A DNA stretch of 64,000 bases, taken from contig NC_092670.1 in the NCBI RefSeq assembly GCF_964355755.1, forward strand, positions 40,227,795 through 40,291,794, written 5' to 3'. This DNA is from Antedon mediterranea (Eukaryota; Echinodermata; Crinoidea; Comatulida; Antedonidae). Under the pieces are notes generated by a model. That model saw nothing but the letters and a program-made list of their open reading frames with translations, did no database searches and was not told the DNA's origin. Position numbers and translations under genes: made by a program. Below are positions 11,295 through 24,500 of this stretch, piece after piece. Positions within the stretch are counted from its first letter, which is position 1, and each line of letters opens with the position of its first letter.

Positions 11295-12228
11295 CAAACC
11301 ATAATCATTACTATATGCAGAAAACAATGGCAAGAACAACGTACAATTATTATTATTTGTCTACATCTCCAAGTTATATAATATAAATAATTGATATCAT
11401 CAGGAAAGAAGTCCGTAGTTAAACCTAATGAGGTGAGGCGGTCTAGAAGTACCGTAATAAATTATTTAATTTTCTGAACAAGCTACAAGAATAACATTTA
11501 ATTTGTATGGTTGATTGAATATGGTAAATGAAACACGTACACAAATAGCATTGTTACAATAGGTAGTAAGTAAGCAAGCAAGCAGTTTGTTTCCTGTTTA
11601 TCACAAATAAAAAATTGTTGGTGGAATTATACTTGGATTATTAACAATGGATTACTAAACATTTGGATTATTGCAACCACCATACTAAGCTCCACTAACT
11701 TTTGTGCGTTAAAAAAATATATTGCATGTAGTTAAAATAAAAAATGTTTACGTAAATAATTCTTTCTTTTTTTTGTAATATTTTGAACGATTTGCTATTC
11801 TTTGAAGTTTGCAATATTCAGTTATTAAAATCTGGACTGAATACAAACCACAAACGAGTCCCTAGTTATATAATCAGAGGTGTATTCCATAAAACACATA
11901 AAAAACATGTTACGTAAATAACCCGTTATTAATTGTCCTCCGACCTTAATACTTCACAGTTACCGATATATTTTGAAGCATATTTTGCCATTATAAAGAT
12001 TACGAAGTAAGCCTATACTCCGAGTTCAGCTTAGTCTCAGACTTACATTTGAAATCTGTTAGGATCAAGCTCTCAGTCTAATACAATATTTTAATAAACA
12101 AAAGCAATCCCATTTTTAGTAACACATCTAAAGAACAACCAGGATTTTTATACAATGGTATATAACTATAAATAATATGATAACAAAGATATAACTTTTA
12201 ACATAACATTTATTTTGTTTTGTCTTTT
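11295..12228. other. Gene-less stretch
   Basis: AT-rich, no exon with splice context, no array. Nothing further seen. Confidence 0.5.
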
Positions 12229-12431
12229 TATAGCTCTGTCTATACTATCAACCTATAGTTTGACAAAAAAAGTGTGATGTGCCCAAATATGGTAGTGATG
12301 CTTAAATATGGTAGTGATATGACATCTTTCATGTCAATACACTGTATGGACACAATGAGGTCATATTACTACCATATTTAGGCACATTACACTTTTTTTT
12401 TGTCAAACTAGTTTGATAGTGTAAACACATC
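12229..12431. mobile_element. Palindromic MITE
   Basis: TAGCTCTGTCTATACTATCA at the left, AGTTTGATAGTGTAAACAC at the right; the core carries extra ATATGGTAGTGAT words and a spacer. Confidence 0.85.
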
Positions 12432-12570
12432 GTATAGTCCGATTTTATCAAATCTACAACCGAGACAGCTTGGGTGTTTAGCTGAGATGATTATTGTACA
12501 CAACCATTTGCAGTGTGCCTGAGCTGCCTATCTCAGCATTAAGCATATAAGAAACTGTTTTTTCACTAAC

Positions 12571-15500
12571 CTGAAATTCTTGTGGCATAAGTTTTCCTTC
12601 TCTTGCCTTTTCTGCCAAATTTCTAACATTATTGCTAATAGTTGATAATCCCTAAAAGAAATAAACAGTACAGAACAAATGGTTAATTAGGCAATAATAA
12701 CTTTTAAAACTTAAGCTCTGTCTACACTATCAAACGTTATGTGTTGAAAAAGTTTGATGTGCCCAAATATGGTAGTGCTATGCCCAAATATGGTAGTGAT
12801 ATGACATCATCATGTCCATATATGGGCACATCACATTTTTTTGACACATAAAGTTTGATAGTGTAGAGAGAGCTTAATGTGTATTTCATTGAAGCTCCCA
12901 GTATACTGCATTGGTACCCAATTAAACTGGGGATACAGAGGCAAAAGAATGCACACAAACCAAGAGGACACCGGATATTTAAAATCTTCAATCCTCATAT
13001 TCAAGGAACCGGAACTTCACCAGCTGAACAAAACATAATATATTGTTTACATTTTTCAGTCGACTATATAAAACCGACTTGAATAATACTAATAGATACA
13101 AATTAAATTAAATGAAATTATCCATTTAATGAATGGTTGTATGTTCTAAATAACAATTAGTATTATTAGTTGATCAATTAGTTTGGTGGAATAACTGATA
13201 TTGTGAAATTAATGGCCATCTTACGATCGTATTTAAATTGTTATTCCCGTTGTGGTTTATTAATTTGGATGTTTCTACAGCAGATTCCCATTCATTACAA
13301 TATCAGTTGCCCTGTCTCTTTGAAAACTAGGTCATTTATGAAGGAATAAGCAATTATAATATACTATGATTCCTTGTCTAAACTCTATGCTTATACGTAT
13401 AGTATATAACCTTCGACCTAAATCAACCACTGGTTATCTCATCATTTGTTGCTATATAAACTACAACTTTTAAAGCATTTATGCTTTTTATCGTATTTTA
13501 ACATTTAAATTCCAAAAAACTACTTTTTAAACTTACGTTTTTGTGGAATAATGAGATATTTAGACTTAGTCTCTGTCATTATGCATTACAAATTAATAAT
13601 ATTCCAGTGTCACCAACCAGTGCTATCTGGATTGCAATATGTAATTTTAAAGGTTTTATCATTTTAAAAGAAGATTTATAAATTTTCTTGTTTTAACGTG
13701 TTGCTGCTATTGTTATGTGATTTTACCATTTTATATATTTCATATTTCAACTTTTAAATGGACTCATACTTACTGTACAACCTATTTTAAGGTTTTATTG
13801 AGTTCCATTTTCGTCAGTCATTATAAATGTCTTTTTATTGTACTCATGTTTTTTTAATGAAATAATAAAAACAAAATTAAAAAGATACATAGAGCAAAAT
13901 GAGAAAATAACTCAAATGAAGACAGCTTTTGAATCTATTTAAAAACTTTTACAAACTTACATTCTTTTGACACTCATGTAAAGAGGTATGTAGGCAATTT
14001 TGACAAAGTTTCTGAAACGCCATAGCACTGTGTATGGAGGACGGAGCCAAATTCAAAGGGATACGTCGGGTCATTCATGATTGTGTATATTTTGAGTGCA
14101 ACCCATGGTATACCTGAGGGAGTTTAGAAATCAGATTTGTAAACTGGATATCTGCATAGTAAATTTGACAGGTCTTTCCCCCTTCAGCTTATTGCATATT
14201 TGAATATATCAAGTTTAAAATATTTCTTGATTTTGTAAGCCTACAAGAGTTTGGAATGATGATTGATGTGAGCATCAGGTAGTGGTTGGGATTTAATCCT
14301 CATTTCATGAGGGCATGGTTGTGAGTTACATTTCTAGGATAAATTGTAATTTATATGAAAATGTCTTGGTATTTATGGAACGTACTTTAAACAAACAGGA
14401 GTGGATACTTAGTAGTTAACATACATACAATACAACTATGGTGAATGTGAACAATGTACAGTAATGTATGTGATAGAACATAAATATAAAACTGTAGAAA
14501 AAGCATAGTCACTATCATTCCTGTAGAAGTTGCATTCTAAAGGTTAAATGTTTTGTTTTTTTTACTTTTTGCCAACTTCCAATAAAAATAATTTTCCTCC
14601 ATAATAACAACAACCACACTGTGCTCAACAGCACACAATAACCACACTGTGCTCAACAACCACACTGTGCTCAACAACCACACTGTGCTCAACAACCACA
14701 CTGTGCTCAACAGCACACAATAACCACACTGTGCTCAACAACCACACTGTGCTCAACAACCACACTGTGCTCAACAACCACACTGTGCTCAACAGCACAC
14801 AACAACACAAATAGAAACAAATTTGTCACATTTTAAAGAACATTTCTTTGACATGACAATCATACTGTACTCTATAATTTGTATCCATTTTCATTCAAAT
14901 ATTATTTCCATATCGATATTAGACCTTTATTATTGTAATCAATAAAATTATGGATTTTGTAACTTTTTAACATTTAGGGTAAAAATCTATAAATAATCAT
15001 CAATTGTGAAAATAATTACTTAACATTTACATCAATAATACGCTGAATAAAATCAATGACAAGGAACCGTATTATGAATGTAATCCTACTTGACATTGTT
15101 ACAAAATTTAAACAGAAGTTAGGGGCAACAATAATCCATAATAAACCTCAATTTATTTAAGAGTAAGTAGTTTAAATTATTATGATTCTAGTTACAAACA
15201 AGAATTAAAGTCTTAGACATTTAAACAAAATAAACAATAATATTTAATGTATGATACTACAGTATATAGAACTATAGAAAATTATTTTACAAATTCTGTC
15301 ATGAAAATACCGCTCTTTTTAATCCGTATTCTAGTCTTACTCAGTAAGACTAGATATTCAAACTCTAACATACCAATCAAGATCAATTAATTCCATAAAA
15401 CTAGGGATATGTTCAAATATGTCATCAAAAAGTTATTGAAAAGGGAACTCAACATAAACTTTAGCTTTTAAGCTTAAGTTCATCAGATCTTCCTATTTAG

Positions 15501-18500
15501 TTCTGACAATAACGCTTTTCAGGTTGAATTGTTTTTCAATAAGCAAATTTTAAAATAATGATTATTTGTTTTTTGTAAGGTTAATACTTCTTTTTATTGA
15601 TCTATTCTGTCTATACTGAATGATACTTTCAGTGCTAAATCATTGATTTCCAAAGTGGTTCAGTAGTTGAGTATCAGCATTGCCGGTAAACTTTTAAGCA
15701 GAATGTATTGTTTTGTCCAATTGATATTGTCTATTTAGAGAGGGAATCATTCTATTTGTTTAAAAGCTTTATTTTTAATATGAAAATTATTTACCTCGGG
15801 AAATAAATCAATTTATTTTTAATCTGAAAATAAACTTCTGGAAATAAATCAATTTTCTCCCATTGGTTGATGGTTGGTTTTTAAGAAGCAAATCTAAATG
15901 TTTGTAAACATTAGTCAGTATTCTTTCTTTGTTAAACAATTCCAAGTAAACTTTGAATGGGATTAGATGATTAAGTAGGATTAGTAGGATTAAGATAAGG
16001 TAATTTACCTTATTCATCAGAAGTACAAGTAGAACTAAAATCAAACATAACTGAAGAGATCAGTTAATAATAGTAAGATTAGTTATGTGAATAAGCAGTC
16101 ACTTAATGACCTGTTAAGTGGTGATGAGTACAACAAACATATGAAAAACATGTCAAAAGCACTTCCTTATCTATTAACAATAATCCGGCTAATAACGCTT
16201 AAATATGGGATTTCAAATAGAAAGATAACACGAGTTTACCAGCTTCCGTAATGCATTTAAAGTTAGGCAATTCCACTCAAATTATCATCAATGTAAATTG
16301 GTAATGTATACGACTCTAAAAGCGTTCATAGCGATTTCTTGGTAATTTGTAAATTGTAATATGCAACAAAAACCAAATTACTTATTTATCTCTTTAGTCA
16401 TTCTTTCAACAATTGAGCCAGCCTATAATAGAACATCTTAAGCCTATCAAACTTTATGTGACAACAAAAATGTGATGTGCCCATATATGGACATGATGAT
16501 GACTGTCATATCACTATCATATTTGGGCACATCTTTTTTTGTCAAAATAGTTTGATAGTGTAGATAGCTTTAGAATCTTGCTCATCCAACTGATGGGCCA
16601 GATATTTATATTATCTATTTATAAGCGGAATTATTGTTTTTGTTTTACCAAAGTGATTAACTTTATTAAAACTGCAAAATGGCCATTTTTCATGTTTTTG
16701 AAGGATAAAAAACCTTTATACAATACGTCGTGAGCTGTATCCTGAATGATCGCACGATCAAATTGATATTGGGTATGATCAACTAGCGATCATGTTCCCA
16801 CCTAATAATACATCTTTAAACGCTGTGAGGTGTTTCTCGAATGACCGCACGATAAAACGATAAAAACGATATTGTTTATGATCAACTACTGTTCATGTTC
16901 CCACCTAATAATATGTTTTGAGATTAACTTCAATGACCACAGAAATACAGTATCATAAATGGATTCTCCAAATTTAAAAAAAGCAATCAACCATTTATCA
17001 TTGTTCCGTTATACTGTCTCCAAAAACAGTCACAAACTGTTCACAAAAAGTGACTTAAACACAAGATGGTTCTTAAATTTTGTCAAATGTCAAAATTAAT
17101 TTATTTTGTATTCAATTGTACTAGATTAATTAATATTAGAAACTCCATATTTTATTTAAACAACTTAAAGAAGATCTATACAACAATAATTTGCATAAAA
17201 TATGGGACTTATTCACGTCAAGCTCACCTGAACTTAAATATCACCTTTTTTTTGACTAGAAATTCATTAAGAATATCAAATCCAATGTATAAACAATATT
17301 AACTATGTATTAGCAAGTAACATCTTTGACAAATATTGTAAATTATTTTTAACAACTGCATGGAAAGAACGCAACGAAATTTATACTATCCGTCCATAAC
17401 AATCTTTTACTTTTCGCTCAAATGTATTGAATGTATTTTTATAACCTAATGTTTATATACTTTTTAGTGTAATAATTTATAATGTTTGTATTTGATTGTG
17501 TAGTAAAGATAAGTCCATATTTATTTTTTTGTTGTTGCACATCTCTTGAGAATTGTGCCTTTGTTATAAAAGAGAAACAATAAAGTTATTATTATTATTA
17601 ACAAGTGGAATCATTCACAGAGATTAGTCGATAAAATGTGTTCACTGTTAAACCCTATACAAACTTGACATTATTATACTTATCTGCTTTGTTTTGTTCA
17701 ACATGAGATAAGATGAACTGACTTACTACAGTATTCATGATAATGAATATTTTATGATAAAATATTTAAATTTTGATTCACAGGAGTAAAAGATCCGAAA
17801 AAAAATGTGAATTTGTTGTTCATGATTGAGGTTATCTTACAGTTGAACCACAATTCATTGTGAATCGTTTACAGACCATTCGTAAAAACGTGTAGCACAG
17901 TGTGTTCCAAGTCGGACGCAAGACCGGAGTACAATGAAACTTTACTTATGTTTGCCTCTCTACATTAAGGTGTACAGATAGGTACCTGATAAGGTCACAA
18001 ACTGCCCTGATTACTAGCTACAACATTATGAAAATAGATTTCCATACATGTTTAAAAAATAACCGGTGTAATAATGTGAAGCACTTATATGAGAACGACA
18101 TATTATTATTTACAAAGGTCATTAAAATCTTTATCTCTATATATTATGACCTGAAATATTAAATAACAATAACATGCTCTGTCTGCATTCTGCCAGGTAT
18201 TTTGCTTTATTTTAATAAATTTAGGAATATTTATCTAAATTTATCCTCGGCAAAAGACACATCTTTCTATAAACAAATTCACATCGATAAAAACAGAACA
18301 AGATTTTAAACAGATCATGCAGATGACATTTGCTAAAACATTAAGAAAACATTAAGAAGGTATTGATGTAGGAATGAAACAAACAGAATCAATCATAAAG
18401 GTCACATGACAGACAACATAATGGACATCATGAGACTCTGAGGTGTTCAATTAAAAAACAACAGCAAATAGCTAAAAAGTGCATACCAATATGGACTTAG

Positions 18501-21500
18501 AAGATATGAGGTTTACAGATAATGATAAAATATGTGGTTACAGATAATGATAAAATGTCTGGTTACAGATAATGATAAAATGTCTGATTACAGATAATGA
18601 TAAAATATGTGGTTACAGATAATGATAAAATATGTGGTTACAGATAATGATAAAATGTCTGATTACAGATAATGATAAAATGTCTGGTTACAGATAATGA
18701 TAAAATGTCTGATTACAGATAATGATAAAATGTCTGATTACAGATAATGATAAAATATGTGGTTACAGATAATGATAAAATATGTGGTTACAGATAATGA
18801 TAAAATATGTGGTTACAGATAATGATAAAATATGTGGTTACAGATAATGATAAAATGTCTGATTACAGATAATGATAAAATGTCTGGTTACAGATAATGA
18901 TAAAATGTCTGATTACAAATAATGATAAAATGTCTGATTACAGATAATGATAAAATATGTGGTTACAGATAATGATAAAATATGTGGTTACAGATAATGA
19001 TAAAATATGTGGTTACAGATAATGATAAAATATGTGGTTACAGATAATGATAAAATATGTGGTTACAGATAATGATAAAATGTCTGATTACAGATAATGA
19101 TAAAATGTCTGATTACAGATAATGATAAAATATGTGGTTACAGATAATGATAAAATATGTGCAGTTAAAATGCAAATTCAATTGGAAACAACTAAAGGAG
19201 AAATCATTACCCTTTAAAAATTGTTTTTTTATAAACATCATCAAACAGAAAATACAGGCATATCCCAGGGTATAGTTGACTTTTGGTCTGGATGTAGACC
19301 TTTTTCTAGCCAATTCAGATGAGTTTTTACAAGAAATGCTTACCAATCATTTTTTTTCCCTGAACCAGGGTTTCCCCGGGTATAGTCCCAGTATTGACTT
19401 GGTATAGTCTCCATCCGAAGGGGTAATTATACCAGCTTATACAGTATTTAAATTTGGTTCTTATTCTCATTAAACTCACCAAACCTAAGTGTGTGTTTAT
19501 GTGAAGTGGGGTTTATCTATCAAACCAGGAAGAGTGAATTTCACTCTTCCCTGAGTCAATTTCACTCTTCCCTGATCAATCGCAATATAAATGAACAATT
19601 TACCTTAGAGTCGGCATTAAATACGATTGGTGTAATGAGACCATTATCAGTTTGAACGGCAACACAAAGATCCACTTGATTAAATCTAGAAAAAAAAACA
19701 AGAAAACAATTTGAAGAATGTAGGTTGCAAGAAACCCAACAGCAAACGTTATCACTTTGTAGACATGAAATAATGTGAATTTAGCATAGAGAATATAGGA
19801 TGCACCGTCCAAGAACACCAACAACAAATTGTATTACTTTATAGACATGAAATAATGTGAATTTAGCATATAATGTAGGTTTTAAGTGAAACCAGATAAG
19901 CTATACATTAACCTTATTGATCAATAGTAATGTATTTCAAGTATTGATTTGTGTGCAATATTTAGTTTCATGTGTTTTTATTATTAGTAAAACGGTTTAA
20001 CTGGATCTCTATGTAAAGTTTTTTTTTTATTCAAATATAATTTATTGTTCTGGGAATAACTTCACCAGTATAGCATAGCAAAAAGCTATACAAAACAACC
20101 TTATTGCTAAACATTTCTAAAATTGTGTAGCAAAAAAAACAATACAAAACTATGTTTCTTGACTAAAAAATCAATTTGATTAGCAATATTGCTAAACAAA
20201 ATTATAAAATGAATTTGTCCCTGTTGTTTGAATGTTTGTACAGTATATTAAAATATTTTTTATTATTAAACAGAAACCCAAGAAATTTCATGATGAAAGA
20301 ATTGGAGTTTATTTAATTGAATTTTACTTTAATAAATAACTCTTACAAAGTTATGAATACATTATAACAAGCATGTAATTAATATGTACCGGTAATTAAA
20401 TGATAAATTAAAATGTGTAATAATAAAGTACTTACAAATTTTGATCTAGTAAATTAAATTACAACAATATTCTATTAATATATACAGATTGACGAATCAT
20501 TTCTAATCCTTAATTTAAATAAATATTTGGTAGATGCCTGTAATCATAAATAATAAGGCTTAAATAGTTGAATAATTTATGTAATTTGCTCAGTATATGA
20601 CAGAGTATAATCCTAAGCTCAAATATAATCCCACCCCTTAATTTAGGCTAAATTTGGAAATAAGATTTTGGTAAATTCCACTGTTAGTTCAATCAAAAGC
20701 ATGATGTAAGAAGCAAAATGAAGTGTCAAAACTTCCGGTTTAAATTTTATTCCCACTTCAGCAGCCTACGTGCGTAGAAACTCAATGTGTCACTCCTCAT
20801 GTAATGCACTACACACATTATGTCAACATTAACAAGTTAAGAACTCAATGTGTCACTCCTCATGTAATGTACTACACACATTATGTCAACATTAACAAGT
20901 TAAGAACTCAATGTGTCACTCCTCATGTAATGTACTACACACATTATGTCAACATTAACAAGTTAAGAACTCAATGTGTCACTCCTCATGTAATGCACTA
21001 CACACATTATGTCAACATTAACAAGTTAAGAACTCAATGTGTCACTCCTCATGTAATGTACTACACACATTATGTCAACATTAACAAGTTAAGAACTCAA
21101 TGTGTCACTCCTCATGTAATGTACTACACACATTATGTCAACATTAACAAGTTAAGAACTCAATGTGTCACTCCTCATGTAATGCACTACACACATTATG
21201 TCAACATTAACAAGTTAAGAACTCAATGTGTCACTCCTCATGTAATGTACTACACACATTATGTCAACATTAACAAGTTAAGAACTCAATGTGTCACTCC
21301 TCATGTAATGTACTACACACATTATGTCAACATTAACAAGTTAAGAACTCAATGTGTCACTCCTCATGTAATGCACTACACACATTATGTCAACATTAAC
21401 AAGTTAAGAACTCAATGTGTCACTCCTCATGTAATGTACTACACACATTATGTCAACATTAACAAGTTAAGAACTCAATGTGTCACTCCTCATGTAATGC

Positions 21501-24500
21501 ACTACACACATTATGTCAACATTAACAAGTTAAGAACTCAATGTGTCACTCCTCATGTAATGCACTACACACATTATGTCAACATTAACAAGTTAAGAAC
21601 TCAATGTGTCACTCCTCATGTAATGCACTACACACATTATGTCAACATTAACAAGTTAAGAACTCAATGTGTCACTCCTCATGTAATGCACTACACACAT
21701 TATGTCAACATTAACAAGTTAAGAACTCAATGTGTCACTCCTCATGTAATGTACTACACACATTATGTCAACATTAACAAGTTAAGAACTCAATGTGTCA
21801 CTCCTCATGTAATGCACTACACACATTATGTCAACATTAACAAGTTAAGAACTCAATGTGTCACTCCTCATGTAATGCACTACACACATTATGTCAACAT
21901 TAACAAGTTAAGAACTAAATGTGTCACTCCTCATGTAATGCACTACACACATTATGTCAACATTAACAAGTTAAGAACTCAATGTGTCACTCCTCATGTA
22001 ATGCACTACACACATTATGTCAACATTAACAAGTTAAGAACTCAATGTGTCACTCCTCATGTAATGCACTACACACATTATGTCAACATTAACAAGTTAA
22101 GAACTCAATGTGTCACTCCTCATGTAATGCACTACACACATTATGTCAACATTAACAAGTTAAGAACTCAATGTGTCACTCCTCATGTAATGCACTACAC
22201 ACATTATGTCAACATTAACAAGTTAAGAACTCAATGTGTCACTCCTCATGTAATGCACTACACACATTATGTCAACATTAACAAGTTAAGAACTCAATGT
22301 GTCACTCCTCATGTAATGCACTACACACATTATGTCAACATTAACAAGTTAAGAACTCAATGTGTCACTCCTCATGTAATGCACTACACACATTATGTCA
22401 ACATTAACAAGTTAAGAACTCAATGTGTCACTCCTCATGTAATGTACTACACACATTATGTCAACATTAACAAGTTAAGAACTCAATGTGTCACTCCTCA
22501 TGTAATGCACTACACACATTATGTCAACATTAACAAGTTAAGAACTCAATGTGTCACTCCTCATGTAATGCACTACACACATTATGTCAACATTAACAAG
22601 TTAAGAACTCAATGTGTCACTCCTCATGTAATGCACTACACACATTATGTCAACATTAACAAGTTAAGAACTCAATGTGTCACTCCTCATGTAATGTACT
22701 ACACACATTATGTCAACATTAACAAGTTAAGAACTCAATGTGTCACTCCTCATGTAATGTACTACACACATTATGTCAACATTAACAAGTTAAGAACTCA
22801 ATGTGTCACTCCTCATGTAATGTACTACACACATTATGTCAACATTAACAAGTTAAGAACTCAATGTGTCACTCCTCATGTAATGCACTACACACATTAT
22901 GTCAACATTAACAAGTTAAGAACTCAATGTGTCACTCCTCATGTAATGTACTACACACATTATGTCAACATTAACAAGTTAAGAACTCAATGTGTCACTC
23001 CTCATGTAATGTACTACACACATTATGTCAACATTAACAAGTTAAGAACTCAATGTGTCACTCCTCATGTAATGTACTACACACATTATGTCAACATTAA
23101 CAAGTTAAGAACTCAATGTGTCACTCCTCATGTAATGTACTACACACATTATGTCAACATTAACAAGTTAAGAACTCAATGTGTCACTCCTCATGTAATG
23201 CACTACACACATTATGTCAACATTAACAAGTTAAGAACTCAATGTGTCACTCCTCATGTAATGTACTACACACATTATGTCAACATTAACAAGTTAAGAA
23301 CTCAATGTGTCACTCCTCATGTAATGTACTACACACATTATGTCAACATTAACAAGTTAAGAACTCAATGTGTCACTCCTCATGTAATGCACTACACACA
23401 TTATGTCAACATTAACAAGTTAAGAACTCAATGTGTCACTCCTCATGTAATGCACTACACACATTATGTCAACATTAACAAGTTAAGAACTCAATGTGTC
23501 ACTCCTCATGTAATGCACTACACACATTATGTCAACATTAACAAGTTAAGAACTCAATGTGTCACTCCTCATGTAATGCACTACACACATTATGTCAACA
23601 TTAACAAGTTAAGAACTCAATGTGTCACTCCTCATGTAATGCACTACACACATTATGTCAACATTAACAAGTTAAGAACTCAATGTGTCACTCCTCATGT
23701 AATGTACTACACACATTATGTCAACATTAACAAGTTAAGAACTCAATGTGTCACTCCTCATGTAATGTACTACACACATTATGTCAACATTAACAAGTTA
23801 AGAACTCAATGTGTCACTCCTCATGTAATGCACTACACACATTATGTCAACATTAACAAGTTAAGAACTCAATGTGTCACTCCTCATGTAATGCACTACA
23901 CACATTATGTCAACATTAACAAGTTAAGAACTCAATGTGTCACTCCTCATGTAATGCACTACACACATTATGTCAACATTAACAAGTTAAGAACTCAATG
24001 TGTCACTCCTCATGTAATGTACTACACACATTATGTCAACATTAACAAGTTAAGAACTCAATGTGTCACTCCTCATGTAATGTACTACACACATTATGTC
24101 AACATTAACAAGTTAAGAACTCAATGTGTCACTCCTCATGTAATGTACTACACACATTATGTCAACATTAACAAGTTAAGAACTCAATGTGTCACTCCTC
24201 ATGTAATGTACTACACACATTATGTCAACATTAACAAGTTAAGAACTCAATCTGAAACTAAGTTCTGTTTTTGGTAACATTTCATAGAGAAAGGAAATCC
24301 GTTTGCTATGTCAATCAATCAACTAATCAATAATCAATCAATCATCAATCAATAATCAATCAATCAGTGTTTATTACAAAAAAGATAAGATTTGATATCT
24401 ACAATTCAAATTAGAACATGAAATAGTACCACAGGTACAGAAAACTAAGACAGAAACACATCCAAAATGATGACACAAAAATATTCTTCTACACATATTG

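Noticed and set aside
13961-14026. Minus-strand ATG exon-like segment in a DLAT intron
   Set aside because: Short, unrecognised, no partner exon found; kept only as a note.
14268-14345. SINE-like B box
   Set aside because: No matching A box and weak similarity to the other SINE copies.
20804-24277. 1157-codon open frame
   Set aside because: It is the 63-bp tandem array read in a stop-free frame, antisense in a DLAT intron, with no independent sign of translation.
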